Below are positions 12,101 through 21,558 of a DNA stretch of 64,000 bases, piece by piece. The first letter of the stretch is position 1. Each line of letters opens with the position of its first letter. The notes beneath the pieces were generated by a model. It searched no databases, had not been told where the DNA came from, and saw only the letters and a list, made by a program, of their open reading frames with translations. The stretch is taken from the NCBI GenBank assembly GCA_037893225.1, contig JAZGUH010000056.1, positions 2,108,001-2,172,000 of the forward strand. The letters are read 5' to 3'. A program made the translations under genes and the position numbers. Source of the DNA: Hippasteria phrygiana. Taxonomy: Eukaryota > Echinodermata > Asteroidea > Valvatida > Goniasteridae.

Positions 12101-14404
12101 ATGAAAAAGAGGTTCATGCGCACAGTGTGGAATTATTTATTGCTTTTTTGTGGTTGTGACTGCACAGTGTGGTTAACGTTGATTATATCGAAGTCCCCAT
12201 GACCAAATGATACCCAAACTGGCTCATACCAGTGTGGTAATCAGGTGGCCCTTTGGATACACAGTTGCCGCATGGTGGACAAAAACATCCCAACCTTGCA
12301 TTTCACGAGTTCCCATTTGTATTATGTTTTTAGACTGGAAGACGACCCCCCACCTGATGCCCACTATCACCTTCTCCTCTGGCCTGTTGGCGGGGGTCCT
12401 AGCCTCGGCAGTCACTCAGCCAGCTGATGTCATCAAGACCCACATGCAGCTGTACCCCAAGAAGCACAAGAAAGTCATTGCCACAGTGCGATATGTCATA
12501 CAGGTAGGAATATTGCAGCTGCGAGAGAGATGATGGTGAAAGGTTTACAAGTGTTGAATTTGAAGGAGCTTTACAGGAAAGAATTCATTTTCCACAATCC
12601 GCAACATTTTTTTTTTAGAAATGAAGTTCATGTATCGTCAGTAAAATGCGTCTTGACAATGATCTGTGTTTTGGAAAGTCTCTAAGCAGAGAACATGGCT
12701 TTACAAATACAATCACCAAGCAAACAAGTACTAAGTGGTACAGCCCACGGCGGGTATACGCGTTAAAACTTCACTGGTCCACGAACCGTACAACCGCGAA
12801 TTTTGCAATGCAATAGGGCGTGATCTAATATGCAGATTAGACGTTTATTAGACGCATGCGCATCAGTGTTAACAAAAACACCATTCCCAACTGACTTGCA
12901 TAGCCGTGATACACGCGGGGCATGGAAACATATACACCCGAGTAAACTGTCCAACAACCCACCCACCATCCATCCCACCCAACCACCAGCATAAGCAGCA
13001 GTAGACCATGGCGCGTTTCACGCCGCCGTGGCAAAAACTGCAGAGGACAGTAGGAATATTATACATCATGGTACCTTAGCTGATGACCATTTTGGTTTTG
13101 TGAAGCAAAGTCATCAGCAAAGCTCAGATAAAAATCAGTCACATGCATTATACATCACATGAACAGCAAAGTGCTCACTTCCTTAAAATAATATGAAACT
13201 AGGTCCTCACCGCTGGTCAAACCGCTGGTCAACTTGCAAGCTGCAGGGGTAAACAATGACAGATGAATACTTATTTCACAGTTCACTTGAATATCTTGAC
13301 TTGGCTTGAGACCAGTCTTAGGATGTGACTTGAAGACTTGATTACTCTGCTCCCTTATGCTAATGTGGCCAATCTGAAGATATCAAACCTATGCTGTACT
13401 CTCACATTTAAACATTTCCTGCCTTTTAGGAGAGTGGAGTGCATGGCCTATTGAGAGGGATGCTGCCAAGGTGCCTAAGGCGGACACTGATGGCAGCTTT
13501 GGCCTGGACTGTGTACGAAGAGGTAAGATGCATTGAAACCCATTAGTTTTTTTTGTCAGTCAGTGTGGTAGATTGACACAATAAAGATGGTTGCTTGTCT
13601 ATATGGTGTCAGTCCAGTATATTCTCTGAAGCACCTCTTCATCTTTAGGTTCTGGAGCCGTGACACTCATAAACATGTAAAGGTAGTGCCTCGTTGGAAA
13701 TGAACAGATGCATGGCATGTCCTACTGATTAACCAGCATCTTTAAGCACTTGAATAGAGTAGCAAAGTGCTTTCAATTGACCCGTCACTGACCCTCATAA
13801 GCATTAGAGAATCATAGCATCCATTAATCATCATGTGACATTCTAAATCTAAGACGGACAAAAATGTCCAGAATGTGCGAGCGGCCGCCTGTGCGCCTTG
13901 TTCGTTAAATTGCAAAATTCAATGCAAATGTGCTTTCAACTACAGGCACATGTGATTCGTATGTTCATGCACATAAACACCAGGAGAAAGGTTGTCTCGA
14001 TAAAATCCTGGTCAACTCCGGTCAGAGATACCGGCTGCAAACACTTCACAAATGCTCATGTTTGCAGTAACAGAGTTGTCCGAGAACTTGCAAACCGCGA
14101 TAGGTGAATAACTGTCCCCCAAAGGTCCATTCGGTGAGCAATTAAATTGTAGGGTATACCTAAAAGTCTATTTAAACTTCATTTGTCAATTTAAGATGTT
14201 GGGGTTCATTTTTTTTTACTATAAATGTTACTAGGGTCACTTAATAGTATGTGACTTTATATCAATCATAATGCATACTGCCGGTACCCTCAAATGGTGT
14301 CATGGTGCCCTTAGTCAAGTAAAAAGATGTCAGTTTTAGCTGCATTTGTAAGCTTCGTACTTCTTTTCATTCCTCAGGTGATTGCTAAGTTTGGCCTGAA
14401 GTAG
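3057..14404 (+). CDS. SLC25A38: SLC25A38 mitochondrial glycine carrier, C-terminal seven coding exons
   Basis: Join of 3057-3127, 3848-3953, 4784-4853, 7656-7754, 12334-12503, 13430-13522 and 14378-14404. All borders are AG/GT and phases are compatible throughout. The product is 211 residues against about 304 for the human protein, so about 90 N-terminal residues are missing. Diagnostic stretches are [10 protein letters not shown], the second carrier signature [25 protein letters not shown], the third signature [30 protein letters not shown] and the ending FGLK. The family resides in the mitochondrial inner membrane and imports glycine for 5-aminolevulinate (haem) synthesis. The Asp of the second signature is replaced by Thr, as in the human protein. 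Introns hold many transposons; the longest, 7755-12333, is 4.6 kb. Identification is secure. The 5' end and UTR limits are not. Confidence 0.95.
3273..3379. mobile_element. Truncated TTAA-type MITE (CAAGGGG end)
   Basis: It is an inverted partial copy of 5613-5823, ending GTACGCAAGGGG with TTAA at 3380-3383. The left half is lost. It lies in an SLC25A38 intron. Confidence 0.55.
3848..3953 (+). CDS. SLC25A38: SLC25A38 exon with second carrier signature
   Basis: It completes the split Gly codon, then encodes 35 residues ending VVKTRYE, and is followed by gtgagt. It contains the PVTVVKTR carrier signature. Confidence 0.94.
4784..4853 (+). CDS. SLC25A38: SLC25A38 exon, matrix loop after second signature
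   Basis: The acceptor is ttgtattctag and the donor is gtaggt. It encodes [20 protein letters not shown] and a short tail, matching the SIY..EG..G loop of mitochondrial carriers. Confidence 0.92.
5524..5905. repeat. Dispersed repeat interrupted by a TTAA MITE
   Basis: The flanks (GGTAATCCTCCAAAAATTTG... and ...TGTGAAATGATGGCACCAGG) match 37690-37850 and, in part, 61088-61160, where no insertion is present. The interruption is the element at 5613-5823. Confidence 0.6.
5613..5823. mobile_element. 211-bp TTAA-type MITE
   Basis: It is flanked by TTAA at 5609-5612 and 5824-5827 and starts CCCCTTGCGTACGGATGACG. The copy at 53634-53844 has the same length and the same TTAA flanks. Uninterrupted relatives of the host repeat show the approximate empty site. 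TTAA duplication is the habit of piggyBac-like and some other superfamilies. No transposase is present. Confidence 0.75.
5906..7427. other. SLC25A38 intron, no gene seen
   Basis: The stretch contains long open frames, including one of about 200 codons, but no family match, exon borders or conserved motifs were seen. The sequence has many tgcatgca and CpG-rich words, which resemble decayed transposon DNA. Confidence 0.4.
7436..7539. mobile_element. 104-bp TTAA element with CCCTAAC ends
   Basis: It is flanked by TTAA at 7432-7435 and 7540-7543. It starts CCCTAACGTCC and ends GAGTTAGGG, an 8-bp terminal inverted repeat. Confidence 0.6.
7656..7754 (+). CDS. SLC25A38: SLC25A38 exon encoding GLFSG...DAPFSG...
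   Basis: The acceptor is cctgtctgcag and the donor is gtaagc. The [15 protein letters not shown] segment is nearly invariant in this family. Confidence 0.94.
8323..8724 (+). other. Possible alternative terminal exon of SLC25A38
   Basis: A consensus acceptor (aactttcag) is followed by GTATAACATGA. Joined to the exon ending at 7754 this reads three residues and then a stop. A polyadenylation signal AATAAA lies at 8719-8724. The composition looks transcribed, but there is no direct evidence of use. Confidence 0.2.
8725..11662. other. SLC25A38 intron with homopolymers and GC-rich repeats
   Basis: No exon was found. The interval holds T-tracts near 9090-9130, a GC-rich tandem of GGGTTGGCACGCTGCGGCCC at about 9312-9360, and a 20-nt C-tract at 10163-10182. 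The phrase CTCGGTGCACC.. beside ..AGTAACA at about 9243-9282 recurs inverted at about 10688-10722, which suggests a decayed inverted-repeat element. Confidence 0.4.
11663..11891. mobile_element. hAT-like MITE with 8-bp TSD
   Basis: It starts CAGAGTTGTATTCGAGTCCC and ends GGGACTCGAATACAACACTG, flanked on both sides by TGTAATAC (11655-11662 and 11892-11899). The CAG/CTG ends and 8-bp duplication are as in the hAT superfamily. The inner sequence recurs as a fragment near 18949-19005. Confidence 0.8.
12334..12503 (+). CDS. SLC25A38: SLC25A38 exon with third carrier signature
   Basis: The acceptor is tatgtttttag and the donor is gtagga. It encodes 56 full residues, including [20 protein letters not shown], the third-repeat transmembrane helix and signature. 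Confidence 0.94.
13430..13522 (+). CDS. SLC25A38: SLC25A38 penultimate exon
   Basis: The acceptor is tgccttttag and the donor is gtaaga. It encodes exactly 31 residues ending [12 protein letters not shown], the final transmembrane helix. Confidence 0.94.
14378..14404 (+). CDS. SLC25A38: SLC25A38 last coding exon
   Basis: After the acceptor cattcctcag it encodes VIAKFGLK and the stop TAG. The human protein ends in the same way (..MGLKS), which supports this very short exon. Confidence 0.9.
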   Translation: MIAKFGLK

Positions 14405-17400
14405 TAGCCCTGAAGTAGGCTGCAAGTTCTACATGTAGCTCCCTGGCTGAGTAAGACTCAGTAAGCTCTCAGCCCAATGAGTGTCAAACCCTCATGGATG
14501 TCCAGACAATTCTCCATTGGACGGAAAAGAGCTACGATAATGTGAGCAGGTCCAACTTAAAAAAAAAAAATAAAAAAACTGCAGTTCCACGGCACGGTAG
14601 CAACTCCCGACAGTGTAAATAAGAGTGTATTCTTGTACAGTATATAATGCATGTTCATGGTTGAAGCCTTTATAACTGAATTTCATTTCGAAAAAGAAAG
14701 AAATAGCCAATTTGAATTTAATTTTAAGAAATTGGCTTTTTGTTAAAAACTGAAATTCATTGAATGAAATTGTGTCAATTTGATGGCCAGTATGAGTTGA
14801 AGGTAGCCAGTGTGTTGGCAAGTTTTGTGGGGCATTAAATGCTAACAAGTATATAATCCCATGGACATTATACTCAATTATTTTTCCCTCCCTTTTGTTT
14901 AATTTTACTTGTCATTTTTAGCGTGCAACATGAAGATTTCCCTGACCTTTATGTACCTGTTTTTTGCGTCGTACAGACAACCAAGTGTTGCAGAATTGTG
15001 TACATAGTATGTATTTAAAAAAGAGTTATATTGCGAACAAAACTTTAAAGCATGGCATGTTATGAGTCCGTTGCACAAAATGTAAAAAAGTATTTAAAGC
15101 AGATGACAGCAGTATAAAGGCAGGGAAATCTTGGTGTCCACTCATTCTTTGTGTAAATAGTTGAACGGTGTCAAGCTTACACTGAACTGCGGGGATTGTA
15201 ATATAGAGTAACTGTGTAAGCTTGCACTTGTCTGTTTGTCTCCGTTTATGTACAGAGACAATGCAGAGAACACTTCATGTGACGAGTGCCAAAATGTATT
15301 CGTGAGCGTAGGTTTAAAATTATGTCTGCTTCTTGGCTTCATTTCACGATATCTGCTTGAATTTGGTAAAAAAAAATAAAAGAGATATAATACACTTGCA
15401 TGTTTAACATTTTGTGGTCAGATCTGAAAATATGAATCTTATTTGCCATGAAAGCGTCAGTGTTGTATCCAAAAATATGCTGGTAAATAGAGGAAGGAAA
15501 GTTTTATCTATCCGGAATAGCAATATAATTTTATTACCAGAGAATACTGACTAATTATCGCTTGAATACATGGATTGCCAGTGAGAAAGTTAGTCAAGGT
15601 CTATGACCCCAAACTAAGTAGCATCTTGGACTTATTTTGTAAGATTGGGTTACATAGAGTTAATACATATTTCAAACTTTGCCTACAAATCCAAGTGAAG
15701 TTAGTGTGAGAAATCTTTTATGTTTGCTGTGAGCTTAGTTCCTGTGGAACTCGAGCGCAAACCAAATGGGACAGGAGACTGGTACCTGGCCAGTTCCTGT
15801 GTGTGGCCTCTGCCGTTGTCCTTTTGGAATAAGACTGGCTGTCTCACAATTTGAGTATAGCCTTTTTATGAATGAGGCTTTTCGAGCATTGGTTTCAAGA
15901 GCGACACTCTGCACTCATGTACATATATAAAGGCAGAGAATATGGCTTCAACTCGTAATTTAAAAACTTGTTTGGGACTTGACATTTTATATTGTATATA
16001 TTAAAAAGAAGCCAATGTCACATCCGTAGCTCTTGACCAGAATTATAATATTTGAAATAAGTCATACAAATATTAGCCTGTTCCCACAAATTTAGCTCTC
16101 AAGTCTGACAAGTCGATATGCAAAAGACAAACCAATATGCACATTTCTGATGATTTTTTTTTATCAACCAAAACCCAAAATCTTTCGCCATTGGAAATCT
16201 TGTTTTGTTAGAATCTTACAATAAGCTAAAGCCAGTCTTAACAAATTGCTTTTTTCGACTTGTACATTGTGGGAATGGGTACAAGTAATTGGTAAAACCA
16301 TTGTACATGTATTGACTTTCTTTAATACCTTGATTTTTTTTTGCGATAGATATCACCAGAAGTGCATTTATTACATGAAGTATGTGAACCCTTGTATCAC
16401 GGCATTGACATGGGTCATTGAAGATGTTTCACTCCAACGAAATGAGTAGGTGGTTCCAAAGAGAAATGTGTGCTGCACTTGACACAATATTTTTTTTCAT
16501 ACCCAAGAATGGCGTGCTGCACTTGAGACAATATTTGTTTTCATACCCAAGGATTGCCAGTGTTCCTGTGCACTTGGGTATAGGAACTGCAAACCGGTTC
16601 TCAGACTTGTTTTCCCGATGAAAAACTAAATTCTCCATACCACAATTAGTACATGAAAAAGAAATCTAAAGAGGGCAGAGGATTCGAACCCAGGTCATGT
16701 GCTACCCAACAGAAACTTGACAGCATCTCAACGACATCAGTTTACTGCAACCTTATTTAGTTGTCTGAATGGCATCACTATATCCAACGCCCTCATGTGA
16801 TACCATTATGTAAGTTAACTTATTCATGAATATGCATGATGGCAATTTCTGTCTTGGGGGGAAAACAAAATCGTGCATTGGACTATGTGAGCACAAGAAC
16901 TCGACAATCTGGTACACATGCATTTGTTATTGCATGTTTTCCTTTCATGCGCACGAGACATTCATTTGAATGATTGATCACGCAATACCCATCTCTTTCT
17001 GGGACGTGCTGCACCGATTTCATCATCCAATGATACCCTGAATTCCTGAAACTGAATTATCTCTGCATTATTGTTTGCCGTAGTTTGTTAACCCTAACAC
17101 TGCTGAATCCATCAATATCAATACGAATTTCCACACACCCTAGAGGGTTAGGGTTAATGCAGGATGTTGCTTGCATTCCCCATGTGTTTACTACAGTGTA
17201 TTATAGGAAGCAGGTTGCAAGTTGGTCCAACCAATGTCAATGTAAGGATAGAATACAAATTCCTTCTTAAAAAAAACTCATAAAGTGATATTTATTTTGT
17301 CAAAGGAAAATATTCCACAAACAATAGAAATATTTCAGCAAGATATTAGTACTGCTATTCTAACTATTCTTTGATATTGGCATTGGTAGGACCAGCATGC

Positions 17401-18110
17401 AACCTTTAAAGCCTTATGCTATCCAGAAAGTTGTGTAACCGTTCAGTAAGTTTCACAATGATGTTGGTTGTGGGTTAAATCATTTTCATTGTAGAATAAG
17501 TAAAACGTTCTGGTGCATTGGCAACTGAAGTTGTTAAGAGCATGCACAGCTATCGATCACAGCCAGTGAAATATGTAAAAATGGCATTGATCTTGATGTA
17601 TGTGAGGTGTCCGGCAGAAGCTTTCTCACGTTTATGTTCTATACTGCGAGGAGAGCAGTCGATGACCGATTTAACATAATGCCAAATGATTTAACAGTCT
17701 GACTGCAGCTGATCTGTTCTGTGCAAAGGCATGGCATATTCTAAGAAATTATTATTCATTACTATTAAATTTGTACATAAGAATGCTATGCCAGCACAGC
17801 TGCAGTGGAGGTTGGGGAAATACGTGTACATTTTTTTATGGTTATTTTGACAAATAAATGTTACATACAAGACTATGTTGCTTGGTTTGTTTTTCTAATT
17901 TGTCACGGCTGTTTTACAAAAGCCCTTTAAATAATAAAAGGGGGTCCTGAAGTCATTATTTGTGGAGTGATATAAGTACCAAATTTAGTAGGGAAAATAC
18001 GACCATTCCTTAATATCTCTAATAAAAAAAACCAGAGCTGTAATCAAGTCATCACAAAGCACTTCACAATTCTGGTCTGGAGCAATGTAACGAGCTGTTC
18101 AAACACTATA
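14405..18110 (+). other. SLC25A38 3' UTR and gene-poor sequence
   Basis: The 3' UTR begins at 14405. Candidate polyadenylation signals are AATAAA at 15375-15380 and, in a better context with downstream GT/T-rich DNA, at 17853-17858. No other gene was seen. A B-box-like GATTCGAACCC near 16680 suggests a decayed tRNA-derived SINE on the minus strand. A roughly 45-bp tandem duplication lies at 16470-16556. Confidence 0.35.
17092..17153. mobile_element. 62-bp TTAA micro-element with telomere-like ends
   Basis: It is flanked by TTAA at 17088-17091 and 17154-17157. It starts CCCTAACACTGCTGAATCC and ends GGGTTAGGG. Relatives are 2258-2327 and 32467-32520. Confidence 0.65.
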
Positions 18111-18930
18111 CAGGGTGTCCCACAAAAAAGGAAAGCCACCTTTTCAGGTGAATTACCCAACAACCAAATATTGTATTCCCCCATAATGGTATGTTCAGGT
18201 GGAAGATCATCTTATCTTCTTTCATATATGAAATTATGATGGTAGCATCATGCATGACTGATCAGAGACAATTTGAAGTTGCTATTTTAGATTTGGTTTT
18301 GTTCGGGATAAGTGGGCATTTATGTACACATGACTCGAGGAATAAAGGAGGTCTGGGACCAAAATCAAATTTTTTTTTTAACATTTCTTTTATTCCATTT
18401 CTTACATGGGAATAAATTTCTCTGGAAACGTAGTACATGTAGTCCAACGTTCAATGTCCTTCAACATGCCCACCATCCCTGTCCACACAAGCTTGTGCCC
18501 TGGTTCTCATTGCCCCTTACTGCACGTCAAATCACGTCCCTCCGCTGCCGCACTGCCTCAACCTCTGTGATGATTCTGTCACGCAGGTCATGAATGTCTC
18601 GAGGCGGGCGAGGTGTAGACCTTACTTTTGAGATATCCCCACAAGAAGAAATCGCACGGAGTGAGGTCGGGGGATCTGGGTGGCCACTAGTCAGACCTTA
18701 TTCCTCGAGTCATGTGTACATAAATGCCCCACTTATCCCGAACAAAACCAAATCTTAAATAGCAACTTCAAATTGTCTCTGATCAGTCATGCATGATGCT
18801 ACCATCATAATATCATATGAAAGAAGACAAGATGATCTTTCACCTGAACATACCATTATGGGGAATAAAATATTTGGTTGTTGGGTAATTTACCTGAAAA
18901 GATGGGTTTCCTTTTTTGTGGGACACCCTG
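18111..18930. mobile_element. Tc1/mariner-like element with long inverted repeats
   Basis: The ends CAGGGTGTCCCACAAAAAAG and its complement lie next to a TA duplication (18109-18110 and 18931-18932). The inverted repeats run about 240 bp (18111-18358 and 18692-18930) and surround a transposase remnant. The element at 61627-62028 shares the CAGGGTGTCCC terminus. Confidence 0.8.
18450..18686 (-). pseudogene. Transposase C-terminal remnant (mariner/IS630 type)
   Basis: The minus strand reads WPPRSPDLTPCDFFLWGYLK and continues toward SKVYTSP, then shifts frame. SPDLTPCDFFLWGYLKS is the characteristic C-terminal block of Tc1/mariner-like transposases and contains the last catalytic Asp. Frameshifts and stops show that it is dead. 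Confidence 0.75.
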
Positions 18931-20143
18931 TATAACAAAAGCATTCCTTTGTCATTGTTCATCCCATGTAGCTTGTGAGCTGACTTGTGATTGACTGATT
19001 ACAAGTCTGCAGAACAACCCCCCCCCCAATAAAAAACAAACAAACACCAGTTTCACTTTGAATGATTTTTAGAATACAAACATTTTAATACATATGTCAA
19101 TACTCGATACACAGACCCTGTCTGCAACTAGGTACATGTAGTTTAAATAAATTAAAACAATATTCATTACCCAGTCCCTGTAAGGGCAATTTTAACTAAG
19201 TGGTCAGAATGCATTATAGAATAGTGAACAGCATTTCACTTTTGATTTATCCCTGTGGGAAATGTTCACAGGCATGTGTACGTGAAACCAAAATCAGCGA
19301 AATTGTGACTCGCATTACGGAATCAGGTGACATTTGGTTTTAATTCTCAAGACATTCTCCACCCTCCAGAAATGTTGAGCTTCCTGCACACTAATCCGCT
19401 GCACCGGGGACTGTAAACCTGTATGTGATATGGCACCACAAAACGGGTGGAACGTAGCAACATTTGCAAATTGAGATTACAGTATTTCCCGTAACTACAG
19501 GTCATAAGCTTCAATTTGATGCGATGGGTGTTTCTTTAGCTCATTTCTAGCCCACGCTCTACAGTTTGTAAGTTAAGAGCTATGACCACGTTTTGAGAAA
19601 ATGAAGCTCAAATTCAGTTAACTGTGGCAATTATACTCTCAGTGCAGTTATACCCCGAAACACTATTTTGAGATAAAATTCTGTTATAAAATTTTGGGAT
19701 ATGAAAGAAAAAGGTTTTTTCAGATGTAAAACTATTAAAAGTCTCAAAATCGACTTCCTGGTGAAGAAATTTGTTGTTTCTACTGTAACTGAAAATGCCA
19801 TCCACTCATTTCGTGCTACCTCCTGCTGCCTCCTCTAAGTACTAAAGGTTCTTTCTCAGAGCCAGGAAATTCCCCGTCTGCAAAGGACAGGAAAAAAACG
19901 TGCATTTAAAAAAGGTCATTTTGTTATTTATATTCTAAGTGATTTCTTTTTAATTTATTCTATGTTAACGGAAAACCACCTTTTTCTATTTTGGGAACCT
20001 GCAACCCTCCCAAAAAAAAAGGTTTGTATGCACACAAAGATTATTATGGACTCACAAATAATTTGACATTTGTAAAGTAATTATTAAGGGGATAAAAGTG
20101 TGATGGCCCGGTCTTTACCACATCAATAATAACCAAGGAGGGG
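18931..20143. other. Intergenic, no gene seen
   Basis: A fragment related to the MITE at 11663-11891 occurs at about 18949-19005. Nothing else was recognised. Confidence 0.4.
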
Positions 20144-20198
20144 CGTGACCGCTGTTAATGGACCGAGCTGAAGGCGAGGTCCATTAACAGCGGTCACG
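20144..20198. repeat. Perfect 21-bp hairpin
   Basis: CGTGACCGCTGTTAATGGACC at 20144-20164 is exactly complementary to 20178-20198 around a 13-base loop. It is probably part of a mobile element end, since no gene is nearby. Confidence 0.7.
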
Positions 20199-20930
20199 AC
20201 CCATTTTATCCCTATTCATAAATGCCTTCTTACGAAAAATGCAAAAACCTCCCGTAAAAAGGACAAAATGCATTTGCTCAGTACAAAACACATGCGTACG
20301 TATCGGCCTTGTGAGCGCGTGAAGGTGCTCTGCACCTGTTTGTCGCGTGCGCGGACGCACATGCACGAGATGCAGCGTTTTATACGCGTGCATTAGCGTT
20401 GTCTTACATTATGAAGTTCAGTACATCTTGTGCGCGCACGTACTACGCTCTTCCTGTTGCGTATCGGCTGAGAACAGCTGGTTATGATGCGCCGTGTTTA
20501 AACAACCGTTTAAACACACCCACGTGACAGGCTCTCGACCAATAGGGATAGTGAAACTCGCTGAGGCATTTATGAATAGCAATTTAAAACTTGTGTCTCC
20601 TAATGACGGGCCGAGTATAATCTCTAAAACGTTGACTTCCCCTAGGGGCTGTACATCATACTAGTAGTATTTTGTAGCTTTAGGTGAGGTTAGGGTTAAC
20701 GGGTACCCACGTATGCTGTGATTTTTCCTGCTTTAAGTCGACATTACATTTTGTGAGCATACAAAAAAAATTAGAACAAAAAAAAATATCTATATATACA
20801 TTTTGTACAGTAGAACTTTGCTTTAATGGACACCGCTATACCGAACATTTGGCTATAACAAACATCATCTTTGGCTCCCAAATTATTGTACTCAATACGT
20901 ACCATTATTCACTATTACGAATGAACGGCC

Positions 20931-21386
20931 TCTTTTAATCACCATTTTCTGTGTAAATTTAATTACAGGTTAATCTTCAACATGACCCCCATTCCTTTGG
21001 ATACAGACTTCGCCCTCATCAACGTAATTACGCTCCAACACACCGCAGGGTGTGACTGAACGCCTCACAGAATTGTTCGGCAATCGCGTAATTGCATTGA
21101 ATCGCCCCGTGGAGTGGCCTAAGATCCCCAGACCTTACACCACTGGATTTTTTTTTTGTGGGGCCATCTCAAATCCAAGGTTTTCACAACTCCACCAGCA
21201 CACCTTGATGACCTCCAGAGGCGTATAACCGCTGAGGTTGCGATCATCACACAGGACAAAGGAATGGTCAGGCATGCCGTGAATGACATGTTGAGGAGGG
21301 CGGAAGTCTGTATCCAAAGGAATGGTGGTCATGTTGAAGATTAACCTGTAACTAAATTTCCACAGAAAATGGTGAATTAAAAGAGA
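20931..21386. mobile_element. Inverted-repeat element built on a transposase fragment
   Basis: About 95 bp at 20931-21023 recurs inverted at 21287-21386 (TCTTTTAAT..CACCATTTTCTGTG onward). The right arm includes the 3' end of the transposase remnant, so the left arm is an inverted copy of transposase coding sequence. Confidence 0.65.
21048..21344 (+). pseudogene. Decayed Tc1/mariner-like transposase C-terminus
   Basis: It reads LTELFGNRVIALNRPVEWP, is frameshifted around the SPDLTP..DFF region, then continues WGHLKSKVFTTPPAHLDDLQ to a TAA at 21342-21344. It is homologous to the remnant at 18450-18686 but on the opposite strand and clearly diverged. Confidence 0.7.
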
Positions 21387-21558
21387 CAAATGTTGGATTT
21401 GTCTCTTATTGCCTTTGATCAAGTTTAAAACCCTGCATTTTTGTGCACAAGCCATTTTTGACAAGGTTTGCAAATGTAGCCCCTGATCAGTCTTGCAGAA
21501 ATACACCAAATGATCATGGTGTCATTTTAAAGCATGAAAGGCTTTCTAACCATATGTA

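Noticed and set aside
17088..17157. CCCTAAC/GTTAGGG as interstitial telomere repeats
   Set aside because: Only one unit at each end, in inverted orientation and beside TTAA. This fits transposon ends, not (TTAGGG)n arrays.
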